Of a stretch of 64,000 bases of DNA, positions 57,596-64,000 are shown piece by piece. The DNA lies in NCBI RefSeq assembly GCF_000341105.1, contig NZ_ANBB01000013.1, positions 1-64,000 on the forward strand. The letters run 5' to 3'. Position numbers and translations under genes: made by a program. Below the pieces are notes generated by a model, which saw only the letters and a program-made list of their open reading frames with translations, was not told the DNA's origin and made no database searches. Source of the DNA: Nocardiopsis potens DSM 45234. Its GTDB lineage: Bacteria; Actinomycetota; Actinomycetes; Streptosporangiales; Streptosporangiaceae. The number at the start of each line of letters is the position of its first letter. Positions within the stretch are counted from its first letter, which is position 1.

Positions 57596-58365
57596 GCAAC
57601 GACCATCAGCCGACCGTCTTCGTCACCGGCGCCAGCGCCGGGTTCGGCGCCGCCATCGCCCGCCGCTTCGCCGCCGAGGGGGCCCGCATCGTGGCGGCCG
57701 CCCGCCGCACCGAGCGCCTGGACGCGCTCCGCGAGGAGCTCGGCAAGGAGACCGTCCACCCGGTCCGGTTGGACGTGCGCGACCGCGCCGCCGTGGAGCG
57801 GGCGGTCGCCGAACTCCCCGCTCTCTTCGCCGAGGTGGACGTCCTGGTGAACAACGCCGGCCTGGCCCTGGGGCTGGGCCCGGCCCAGGAGGCCGACCCC
57901 GACGACTGGCAGCGCATGCTCGACACCAACTGCGCCGGGCTCATGTACTGCACCCGCGCCCTGCTGCCCGGCATGGTCGAGCGGAACCGCGGCCACATCG
58001 TCAACATCGGCTCCACCGCCGCCCACTACCCCTACCCCGGCGGCAACGCCTACGGGGCGACCAAGGCGTTCGTGCACCAGTTCAGCCGCAACCTCCGCAC
58101 CGACCTGCACGGCACCGCCGTCCGCGTCACCTGCGTCGACCCGGGCCTGGTCGGCGGCACCGAGTTCTCCGCGGTCCGCTTCTCCGGCGACGCCGAGCGC
58201 GCCGCCGCCCCCTACGAGGACACCGAGCCGCTCACCCCCGAGGACGTCGCGGACGCCGTGTACTGGGCGGCCTCCCGCCCGGCCCGGGTCAACATCAACG
58301 CCATCGAGCTGATGCCGGTGGTGCAGAGCGCCGGCCCGCTGCGCGTCCACCGCTCCCAGGGCTGA
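57592..58365 (+). CDS. SDR oxidoreductase, YdfG/serine dehydrogenase-like
   Basis: A 257-residue short-chain dehydrogenase. It has VFVTGASAGFGAAIARRF (cofactor loop, about 9-26), AARRTERLDAL suggesting NADPH, VLVNNAGLALG, and the catalytic GNAYGATKAFVHQFSRNLRTDL. The PGLVGGTEFSAVRFSGD segment and the ending NINAIELMPVVQSAG are typical of YdfG-type 3-hydroxy acid (serine, malonic semialdehyde) dehydrogenases. It is the second gene after the hydrolase, overlapping by four bases. Substrate within the 3-hydroxy acids is a family-level inference. Confidence 0.9.
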   Translation: MSNDHQPTVFVTGASAGFGAAIARRFAAEGARIVAAARRTERLDALREELGKETVHPVRLDVRDRAAVERAVAELPALFAEVDVLVNNAGLALGLGPAQEADPDDWQRMLDTNCAGLMYCTRALLPGMVERNRGHIVNIGSTAAHYPYPGGNAYGATKAFVHQFSRNLRTDLHGTAVRVTCVDPGLVGGTEFSAVRFSGDAERAAAPYEDTEPLTPEDVADAVYWAASRPARVNINAIELMPVVQSAGPLRVHRSQG

Positions 58366-58370
58366 CCCGC

Positions 58371-58398
58371 GCCCGCCGGCCTGCCCGGGCCGGCGGGC
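58371..58398. terminator. Bidirectional terminator
   Basis: GCCCGCCGGCC (58371-58381) and GGCCGGCGGGC (58388-58398) form a perfect 11-bp stem with a six-base loop, centred between the converging SDR and small membrane protein genes. Confidence 0.8.
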
Positions 58399-58404
58399 CG
58401 CGCC

Positions 58405-58701
58405 TCACCCCTCCAGCTTCATCCCGACGAACCCCAGCATCAGCAGGAAGACGTCGATCAGGAAGAACGCCGCCCCCAGCCAGAACCCCCACATCGCCAG
58501 GGCCCGGCCGCGCAGCCGCTCCACGTGGGTGACCCGCAGGGCGTAGGCGCCGATCAGCGCCGCCAGCGCGGGCACCAGCGCGAACAGCCCGAACAGCGGC
58601 GTCGTCACGACACTGAGCAGGCCCAGGACGAACGCGGTGACCGCGGAGCCGGACAGCCGCGCGGGCCGCTGCCGGGGCGGCGGGGTCTGGTGGGGGTACA
58701 C
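58405..58701 (-). CDS. Small DUF4190-like membrane protein
   Basis: A 98-residue protein: a short Pro-rich cytoplasmic start (YPHQTPPPRQRPARLSG), then three hydrophobic stretches (AVTAFVLGLLSVVTTPLFGLFALVPALAALIGAYAL and ALAMWGFWLGAAFFLIDVFLLMLGF). The Pro-rich head and glycine-zipper helices resemble DUF4190 proteins of actinomycetes, whose role is unknown. The GTG at 58701 follows TGGAGAG. A longer frame upstream is Arg/Pro-rich and unlikely to be translated. Confidence in the gene is fair; the family match is by pattern. Confidence 0.65.
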   Translation of the reverse strand: MYPHQTPPPRQRPARLSGSAVTAFVLGLLSVVTTPLFGLFALVPALAALIGAYALRVTHVERLRGRALAMWGFWLGAAFFLIDVFLLMLGFVGMKLEG

Positions 58702-58956
58702 GTCTCTCCAAAGGTGGACGGGGCGCAGGGGCCGGGCGGCCCGGGGCGGCTCCGGGGGCACGCCCGCGACCGGCGGGCGGGGCTGAGGCCGGCCGGCCCG
58801 GGGCCGCCTCCGCGGACCGGTCGGCGCGCGGAGGAAAGACGACGATACCGCCTCCCGGCCCACACCGGCATCCTGCGCCCCACGGGCCCGCGGCCGCCCG
58901 GTCGGCAGAACCGTCCGTCGCCCCACCGGCCCGCTCCGCCGGCCCGCGGGCCGGGG

Positions 58957-59583
58957 TCAGCGCTCCGGCGCCGCCTCCGCGGCCAGCCCGCGGAGCAGGA
59001 TCCGCACCCCCCGCCGGAACGCCTCGGCGTCGGGGACCGAGCGGGCGCAGGCCGCGGTCTCGCCGAGCAGCGGGAGGCCCTCCCCCTCCAGCGCCGCCAG
59101 CGCCCCGGTCCCCTCCCCGGCCAGCGGCCCCAGGTGCTCGGCCTGGAGCGCGCCGATCACATAGCCGCTGAACAGGCGGAAGGCGACCACCCGGTCCTCC
59201 CCGGCGAAACCCGCCTCGGTGAGCGCGCCGAGCACCGCCTCCCCCCACCGGTGCGAGGACGGGGCGCGGTGCCGCCGGGCCTGCATCAGGGGGAGCGCGC
59301 CCGGGTGGCCGAGCAGCGCGGCGCGGACCCGCTCGGCCAGCTCGGCCAGGCGGGACTCCCAGGGCCCGCCCGGGACCCCGGTGTCCACCGCGGACAGGAC
59401 CCGCTCCACGACGAGCTCCTCCAGCTCCTCGCGGCCGGTGACGTAGCGGTAGAGCGACATGGTGCCCATGCCGAGCTCGGCGGCGACCGCGCGCATGGTC
59501 AGCGCGGCGGCGCCGTCGCGGTCCAGTACCGCCAGCGCGGCGTCGGCGATCCGGGGGCCGGTGAGCGATCGGGGTCGGGGCAT
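58957..59583 (-). CDS. TetR-family regulator (TetR_C group)
   Basis: A 208-residue repressor. The DNA-binding domain spans about 8-55 (GPRIADAALAVLDRDGAAALTMRAVAAELGMGTMSLYRYVTGREELEELVVERVL), and the C-terminal half matches the TetR_C_1 type (ELAERVRAALLGHPGALPLMQARRHRAPSS). It is divergent from the peroxiredoxin-like gene across direct repeats of GCGTAC(A/G)AGATAC. It probably represses that gene and itself. A start at 59601 would add six residues and overlap the repeats. Ligand unknown. Confidence 0.88.
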   Translation of the reverse strand: MPRPRSLTGPRIADAALAVLDRDGAAALTMRAVAAELGMGTMSLYRYVTGREELEELVVERVLSAVDTGVPGGPWESRLAELAERVRAALLGHPGALPLMQARRHRAPSSHRWGEAVLGALTEAGFAGEDRVVAFRLFSGYVIGALQAEHLGPLAGEGTGALAALEGEGLPLLGETAACARSVPDAEAFRRGVRILLRGLAAEAAPER

Positions 59584-59593
59584 CTCGTTGACA

Positions 59594-59635
59594 GCGTACA
59601 AGATACGCGCATAACGTCGTAGGCGTACGAGATAC
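59594..59635. promoter_or_regulatory. Direct repeats, candidate TetR sites
   Basis: GCGTACAAGATAC (59594-59606) and GCGTACGAGATAC (59623-59635) differ at one base and lie 29 bases apart, in the 73-base gap between the TetR and peroxiredoxin-like genes. They are the obvious candidates for the regulator's operator. Confidence 0.6.
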
Positions 59636-59656
59636 CCCTACGGATCGAGGCCGGCC

Positions 59657-60217
59657 ATGCCCTCCCCCCTCGCCCCCGGAACCGCCATCACCCCGCGCAC
59701 CCTCACCGGCGTGCACGGCGACCCCATCCCCCTGCCCGACCCCCACCGCACCGTCCACCTGCAGTTCCGCCGCTTCGCCGGCTGCCCGATCTGCAACCTG
59801 CACCTGCGCTCGTTCACCCTGCGCCGCGACGACATCACCGCCGCCGGAATACGCCCGATCGCCGTCTTCCACTCCCCCGCCGACCAGCTCCTCCCGCACG
59901 CGGAGAGCATCGGCGCCGACCTGGTCCCCGACCCCGGGCGCCGCCTCTACCGCGCCTTCGCCGTCGAAACCTCCCCCCGGGCCCTGCTCTCCCCCCGCGC
60001 CTGGCCCGGCATCGCCCGCGCCGTCGCCGCCACCCTGCGCCCCGGCCCCCGCGGCCTCCGGCAGCCCCCGCCCCCGCTCCGCGTCCCCGGCGGCCGGTTC
60101 GGCCTGCCCGCCGACTTCCTCATCTCCCCCGACGGCACCCTGCTCGCCCGCGAATACGGCACCCACGCCGACGACCAGTGGTCCGTCGACGAACTCCTCA
60201 CCCTGGCCCGCCGCTGA
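59657..60217 (+). CDS. Peroxiredoxin-like (AhpC/TSA-fold) protein
   Basis: A 186-residue thioredoxin-fold protein. Cys43 and Cys46 in FRRFAGCPICNLHLRSF form a CPXC motif at the peroxidatic position, and FGLPADFLISPDGTLLAREYGTHADDQWSVDELLTL closes the fold. The group is labelled peroxiredoxin-like; its substrates are mostly untested. A middle segment (SPRALLSPRAWPGIARAVAATLRPG) is a family-specific insert. The gene is divergent from a TetR gene, which suggests induction by an electrophile or peroxide. A small intergenic gap leads to an SMI1/KNR4 gene on the same strand. Confidence 0.82.
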   Translation: MPSPLAPGTAITPRTLTGVHGDPIPLPDPHRTVHLQFRRFAGCPICNLHLRSFTLRRDDITAAGIRPIAVFHSPADQLLPHAESIGADLVPDPGRRLYRAFAVETSPRALLSPRAWPGIARAVAATLRPGPRGLRQPPPPLRVPGGRFGLPADFLISPDGTLLAREYGTHADDQWSVDELLTLARR

Positions 60218-60251
60218 CCGGCCCTGTCCCCGCCCCCGGATAGGTTGCCCC

Positions 60252-61667
60252 ATGCCGCTCGAGAACGACCCCGGGAACGACCGCCCCGCCCCCGCCGGGC
60301 CGGGCCCGACCGCGCGCCTGCTCACCCGCCCCTACGCACACCTCCTGGAGACCACCGGGCCCGCCCCCGAGGAGGACCTCCTCACCGCCGAGCGGGCGGT
60401 CGGCCGCCCCCTCCCCGGCGACCTCGCCGCACTGCTGCGGGAGAGCGACGGGATCGACGGCGAGTACGGGCTCGGCCTGGTCTGGAGCGCACGGCGGATC
60501 GCCGAGGAGAACCGGCGGATGCGCTCCTCCGCCCTCACCGGGCTGTACATGCCCTTCGAACCGCTGCTCTTCTTCGGCGACGCCGGAAACGGAGACCTCT
60601 TCGCCCACCGCATCCTGGGCGGCCGCGCCGACCCCGCCGGAGTGTTCGCCTGGAAGCACGAGACCGACGACCGGGTATGGGTCGCCCCCGGCCTGGAGAC
60701 CTACATCGACCGACGGCTCACCGGCCGCTTCTCCCTCTGCCCCCGGCCGCCGGGCCAGGACCCCGCGGGACCCGGCGCCCTCACTCCCGGCCCGGCCGCC
60801 ACGAGGCCGCGACCCGGGCCGAGAGCAGACCGGCCGCCGCCCCGAAGACCAGCGCCAGCACCACGGCCCCCAGTGCGATCGAGGCCAGCGTGTCCGGAGG
60901 AGCCACCGGCACCTGGCGGTTCTGCTGGACGACCGTGCCCAGCGGCAGGCTCAGCAGCGCCGCCAGAACCGCCGACACCGCCATCGGAGCCGCCAGGAAC
61001 CCCGACGCCACCCCCAGATACCAGCGGCGGCGGCCGGTCAGCGCACTCAGCGGAGCCGTCGACCGCGCCGCCTCCACGAAGTTCCCGCCCGCCCCGATCA
61101 GCCCGGCCACCGCCAGCAAAGCCATGCCCCAGGTCCCCAGCAGCACCCCCCACTCGGACAGCCGCGCATTGGCCGGAGTCATCTCCAGCGAGGCCAGCCG
61201 CTCCACCTGGGTGGTCGGTCCCAGGACCGGCTGCACCGCATCGTGCACCCCCGACCTCGTCAGGGGATCCTCCGGCGGGGAGAGCACCACCAGCCGCTCC
61301 ACCTCCCCCTCCGCCGGCGCCACCGGAGCCGCATGGACCAGCACATCGCCCCCGACCTGCCACGCGCGCAGCTCCGCCAGGCGCACGTCCCCGGCCCCGG
61401 CCTCCACCGGGACCGGCCGCCCGGGGCACCCCAGGCCCAGAGAGCGCAGGGTCGGACAAGGTGCCCGCAGCACCGGCGGACCGCCCCCCTCGGTGTCGAC
61501 GGCCACCAGCCGGGCCCGCCCCGGCAGAACCCCGCCCGCCTCCGCGATCCGCCCCGCGTCCAGACCGTACGCCCGCAACTGCAGAGCACTGTCGCCCACG
61601 CGCTCATTGGCCAGACGCGCCTCCAACGAGGTCAGCGTCTCCGACGCCAGGAAGTAATGGACGTTGA
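60252..61667 (+). CDS. SMI1/KNR4-family protein with run-on C-terminus
   Basis: Residues about 20-155 form an SMI1/KNR4 domain (YAHLLETTGPAPEEDLLTAERAVGRPLPGDLAALLRESDGIDGEYGLGLVWSARRIAEENR...PFEPLLFFGDAGNGDLFAHRI...VFAWKHETDDRVWVAPGLETYIDRRLTG). Such proteins are immunity proteins to contact-dependent toxins or have unknown roles. The domain should end near 60740, but no stop codon follows. The frame runs on for some 300 Pro/Arg-rich residues antisense to the ABC permease gene, to 61667. The true stop has probably been lost, or an unusual antisense overlap exists. Only the first third is trustworthy. Confidence 0.65.
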   Translation: MPLENDPGNDRPAPAGPGPTARLLTRPYAHLLETTGPAPEEDLLTAERAVGRPLPGDLAALLRESDGIDGEYGLGLVWSARRIAEENRRMRSSALTGLYMPFEPLLFFGDAGNGDLFAHRILGGRADPAGVFAWKHETDDRVWVAPGLETYIDRRLTGRFSLCPRPPGQDPAGPGALTPGPAATRPRPGPRADRPPPRRPAPAPRPPVRSRPACPEEPPAPGGSAGRPCPAAGSAAPPEPPTPPSEPPGTPTPPPDTSGGGRSAHSAEPSTAPPPRSSRPPRSARPPPAKPCPRSPAAPPTRTAAHWPESSPARPAAPPGWSVPGPAAPHRAPPTSSGDPPAGRAPPAAPPPPPPAPPEPHGPAHRPRPATRAAPPGARPRPRPPPGPAARGTPGPESAGSDKVPAAPADRPPRCRRPPAGPAPAEPRPPPRSAPRPDRTPATAEHCRPRAHWPDAPPTRSASPTPGSNGR

Positions 61668-62862
61668 CCACGGTGACCACACCGATGACCACCGGAGCCA
61701 CCAGCCGGGCCACGACCCCCGGGCGGTGCTCGCACCACCGCCCCGCCACGATCCACGCGGGACGGCCCGCACGCAGCCCCCGGCGAGCCGCCGCGGCACC
61801 CGCCCAGGCGATCGCGGCCGCCATCGCCGAAGGGGCCGCCACCAGCGCCGCGACGAGCCCGACCGCATAGACCGGGACCGCCAGGCCGCTCCCCGGCGGA
61901 AACAAGGCCGCCGCCGAGGCCACCCCCGTACCCACCGCGAACAGCCCGATCTTCCAGGTCGCCACCGGCCCCTGCACCGAGCGGGGCCGCACCGCCCCGC
62001 GCCGGGCCCACCGGGCGTGCAGCGCGGCGCACCCCGCCGCACAGGCGGCGACCGACACCGCCACCGCCCCGAGCAGCAGCCACCCGCCCCGCCGGACATC
62101 GGCGGCGCGCAGGGTGTAGTCGATCCCGGGAACCCCGGTGTCGGCGAGCAGCAGCGGAACGGCCGCCAGAGCCGCGGCGGCGGCCCCCGCCAGGACCGGC
62201 GGCAGGCAGGAGGACAGCCCCACCAGGAACCGGTGCCGGGTGCCCGCGCCCAGCGCGGTGAGCAGGGCGTCGCGGCGGTCCCGCCCGGCCGCCGCCCAGC
62301 GGGCCGCCACCACGAACAGGGCCGCGGCGGGCAGGACCACGAACACCAGGTAGGCGGCGGCCATCAACCGCGGCGCGGCCGGGGTGAAGGTGATGCCCTC
62401 CCCGAACGGGAACGAGCCCGGCGGGCCGAACCCGGTGATCGGGTACATCCAGTCCTCGGGCACCGCGGCGTCCTCGGGCAGGCCCACATAGGCCAGGCGC
62501 TCGGCGGGAGAGAGCAGCCCCTCAGGGCCGATGGCCCCGGCGTGGCGGCCGTAGCGCCCGGTGATCCCGGGCTCGGCGGCGGCCAGCGCAGGGGAGAGAT
62601 ACGCTTCACCCGACGCGGGCCACTCCGGCAGGCCGGGCGGGGGCGGCGCACCGGAGCCGGCGCCGTCGAGGTAGACCACCGAGTGCTGCCAGCGCCCGGC
62701 GCTGTCCGGGCGCTCCCCCCAGTAGGCCGCCGCCTGCTCGGCGGAGGCGGCGATGACGGGCCGGCGCTGGGCCTCGCGCAGGGCCCGCCCCTCGAAGGTC
62801 GCCGCGATCACCGCGGCGCCCAGCAGCACGGCGGTGAGCGCGGCCGCCGCGGCGGCGAGCAC
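60781..62862 (-). CDS. FtsX/MacB-type ABC transporter permease
   Basis: A permease of at least 693 residues with one early helix (LTAVLLGAAVIAATFEG), a large external loop of about 130 residues, then helices in two FtsX-like blocks (around 165-360 and 560-690). The GTG at 62862 is the first start in frame. The residues encoded just upstream (AVLVRLGRTRAGGAPERVRRAVL) look like a normal N-terminus, so the true start may be the ATG at 62954, which overlaps the ATPase stop (ATGA). Reaching it needs one extra base near the CCCCCGGG run (about 62933-62940). It pairs with the LolD-like ATPase. Cargo is unknown. Confidence 0.75.
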   Translation of the reverse strand: MLAAAAAALTAVLLGAAVIAATFEGRALREAQRRPVIAASAEQAAAYWGERPDSAGRWQHSVVYLDGAGSGAPPPPGLPEWPASGEAYLSPALAAAEPGITGRYGRHAGAIGPEGLLSPAERLAYVGLPEDAAVPEDWMYPITGFGPPGSFPFGEGITFTPAAPRLMAAAYLVFVVLPAAALFVVAARWAAAGRDRRDALLTALGAGTRHRFLVGLSSCLPPVLAGAAAAALAAVPLLLADTGVPGIDYTLRAADVRRGGWLLLGAVAVSVAACAAGCAALHARWARRGAVRPRSVQGPVATWKIGLFAVGTGVASAAALFPPGSGLAVPVYAVGLVAALVAAPSAMAAAIAWAGAAAARRGLRAGRPAWIVAGRWCEHRPGVVARLVAPVVIGVVTVVNVHYFLASETLTSLEARLANERVGDSALQLRAYGLDAGRIAEAGGVLPGRARLVAVDTEGGGPPVLRAPCPTLRSLGLGCPGRPVPVEAGAGDVRLAELRAWQVGGDVLVHAAPVAPAEGEVERLVVLSPPEDPLTRSGVHDAVQPVLGPTTQVERLASLEMTPANARLSEWGVLLGTWGMALLAVAGLIGAGGNFVEAARSTAPLSALTGRRRWYLGVASGFLAAPMAVSAVLAALLSLPLGTVVQQNRQVPVAPPDTLASIALGAVVLALVFGAAAGLLSARVAASWRPGRE

Positions 62863-62950
62863 CGCGCGGCGGACCCGCTCCGGCGCCCCGCCGGCCCGGG
62901 TGCGGCCCAGGCGGACCAGGACCGCCGCGAGGCCCGGGGGCCGCCGCGGC

Positions 62951-63664
62951 TCATCGGTCCGCCCCGCGCAGCCGCCCGCCCTCGAGCCGGAGCACGCTGT
63001 CGCCGCGGGCGGCCAGCTCCCGGTCGTGGGTGACCACGACCAGCGCGCACCCCCGCCGGCGGGGCAGGGCGAACAGCAGGTCGGCGACCTTGTCCCGGTC
63101 GTCCGGATCGAGTGCGCCGGTCGGCTCGTCGGCCAGCACCAGCGAGGGCTCGGTGATCAGGGCCCGGGCCACCGCGGTGCGCTGGTGCTCGCCCCCCGAC
63201 AGCTCCGCGGTGGTCTCGGCCGCGGTGGTGACGTCCAGTTCGGCCAGCAGGGCGCGGGCCCGCTCGGCGGACCGCTCCGCTCCCAGGCCGGCCAGCAGCC
63301 CGGCCAGGGCGACGTTCTCCACCGGGGTGAGCTCCGGCAGCAGCTCCCCGGCCTGGAAGACCATTCCGATCTCCCGGCCGCGCATCAGCGCCAGGGCCCG
63401 CCGGCGCATCCGGGTGACCTCGTTCCCCGCGACGCGGATACTGCCGCTCCCGGGGGCGGTCAGGCCCGTGATGCAGGCCAGCAGGGTGCTCTTGCCGCTC
63501 CCGCTGGGGCCGGTGATCACGGTGGAGGTGCCCCGGCGGGCCTCCAGCCCGACCCCGTCCAGCAGGAGGCGGCCGCCGACCCGGAGGCTCACCCCGCGGA
63601 TCTGGAGCGGCACCGGTTCTCCCCCGGTGCCGGCCGGGGCCGGTTCGGCGATGCCGTGCGGCAT
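62951..63664 (-). CDS. LolD/MacB-type ABC transporter ATP-binding protein
   Basis: A 237-residue ATPase. Walker A is GPSGSGKST (52-60), the Q loop GMVFQAGELLPELTPVENVALAG, the ABC signature LSGGEHQRTAVARALI, Walker B LVLADEPTGALDPDD, and the switch His in VVVTHDREL. It belongs to the MacB/LolD/FtsE group that powers FtsX-type permeases for lipoproteins, peptides or antibiotics. It lies between the permease gene (overlap at the stop) and a small protein gene upstream on the same strand. The first 20 residues are an unusual Pro/Gly-rich lead. Family is certain; cargo is not. Confidence 0.92.
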   Translation of the reverse strand: MPHGIAEPAPAGTGGEPVPLQIRGVSLRVGGRLLLDGVGLEARRGTSTVITGPSGSGKSTLLACITGLTAPGSGSIRVAGNEVTRMRRRALALMRGREIGMVFQAGELLPELTPVENVALAGLLAGLGAERSAERARALLAELDVTTAAETTAELSGGEHQRTAVARALITEPSLVLADEPTGALDPDDRDKVADLLFALPRRRGCALVVVTHDRELAARGDSVLRLEGGRLRGADR

Positions 63665-63741
63665 TCTCGGTTCTCTTCTCGGAGCGGGGGCCTTTCCTGC
63701 GGGCCCGGTGGCGGTTCGGACAGAAGGCCGGGTCGTCCCGG

Positions 63742-63801
63742 CGGCGGCCCCGCGCGGACCGAAAAAGAGGGACTTCTCGGAAATTCTGCGCGGGGCCGCC
63801 G
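63742..63801 (-). terminator. Inverted repeat between the small protein gene and the ABC genes
   Basis: CGGCGGCCCCGCGC (63742-63755) is complementary to 63788-63801 over a 32-base AT-richer loop. It follows the stop of the small-protein gene by 12 bases and precedes the ATPase gene by about 80, so it may partly stop transcription and keep transporter levels below those of the small protein. Confidence 0.6.
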
Positions 63802-63813
63802 TTCTCTCAGCGG

Positions 63814-64000
63814 TCAGGCCTTCCAGTCACTGCAGGAATCGGGCCAGGACCCGATGCTCTCGCAGACGCGGAGCTTGATGATCTTGGACCCGCTTCCGCT
63901 GGTCGCGGTCGTCTTGTAGCCGCTCTTGTTGTGCAGGGTCCGCTCGGTCCCGGCCGAGGCCTGGCGGTAATAGTTCCCGTAGACGGTGCGGTTGTCGTCC
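63814..64000 (-). CDS. Small protein with C-terminal cysteine pair, cut by window edge
   Basis: The last 61 residues of a minus-strand gene whose start lies beyond the window. The sequence reads NRTVYGNYYRQASAGTERTLHNKSGYKTT and ends KIIKLRVCESIGSWPDSCSDWKA. Two cysteines ten residues apart near the end and the Tyr/Asn/Thr-rich composition suit a small exported protein with a disulfide. It lies upstream of the ABC ATPase and permease on the same strand, as in peptide-plus-exporter modules. I do not recognise the family, and the signal peptide, if any, is out of view. Confidence 0.65.
   Translation of the reverse strand, partial: DDNRTVYGNYYRQASAGTERTLHNKSGYKTTATSGSGSKIIKLRVCESIGSWPDSCSDWKA

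Noticed and set aside
63814-64000. Lactococcin 972-type bacteriocin
   Set aside because: The VYGNYY segment is reminiscent, but the family's other conserved residues are not seen and the N-terminus is out of the window, so I left it unassigned.

Overview
The window is very GC-rich, with strong G/C bias at third codon positions, short intergenic gaps, many GTG starts, several promoters whose -10 box lies 6-7 bases from the start codon (leaderless transcripts), and actinobacterial gene families (WYL and PucR regulators, Ser/Thr kinase, IdeR-type iron boxes, Uma2, SMI1/KNR4). This points to a chromosomal segment of an actinomycete. A Nocardiopsaceae-like origin is my best guess, but the genus is not proven by the sequence. 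I found no rRNA, tRNA, CRISPR array, phage or insertion sequence.

Layout. 0-16 kb is housekeeping and stress: DUF4287 protein, chromate transporter, an ohrR-ohr-kinase unit in which ohr reads through into the kinase, Zur-boxed alternative ribosomal protein L31, a flippase with a pseudokinase domain, a degenerate EAL/CBS protein, GNAT, WYL and MerR regulators, a Ser/Thr kinase, an internally deleted Nudix gene, Uma2, a pentapeptide-repeat protein and an iron-boxed siderophore-binding lipoprotein. 16.4-25.9 kb is a seven-gene minus-strand operon (CoA transferase, class I fumarase-like hydratase, DASS transporter, hydratase, MmgE/PrpD protein, acyl-CoA dehydrogenase, CitE-like lyase) facing a divergent GntR gene. 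It reads as a complete uptake and breakdown route for a C5 branched dicarboxylate such as itaconate, mesaconate or citramalate. 25.9-27.2 kb is non-coding, with two opposed arrays of a 70-77 bp repeat. 27.2-36.3 kb is purine catabolism: PucR, a three-subunit xanthine dehydrogenase-type enzyme with a purine deaminase inside its operon, and an AzgA-type permease.

36.4-50 kb holds an alpha-mannosidase, a serine hydrolase, an esterase with a divergent PucR-like regulator, two tandem DUF3592 proteins (the second frameshifted), a DUF2207 protein, a TetR/SDR pair sharing a large operator, and a CatB-type acetyltransferase. 50-60 kb holds an FAD monooxygenase, a second iron-boxed binding protein, an MFS exporter behind a CsoR-like operator, an NmrA-like protein, a MocR regulator facing a hydrolase-SDR pair, and a TetR regulator facing a peroxiredoxin-like gene. 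The right end carries an SMI1/KNR4 gene with no stop before the convergent gene, then a LolD/FtsX-type ABC transporter next to a small cysteine-containing protein cut by the window edge.

The strongest candidate for an under-described system is the C5-dicarboxylate operon. The repeat arrays, the ohr-kinase read-through and the CsoR-type operator on an exporter also deserve a second look.
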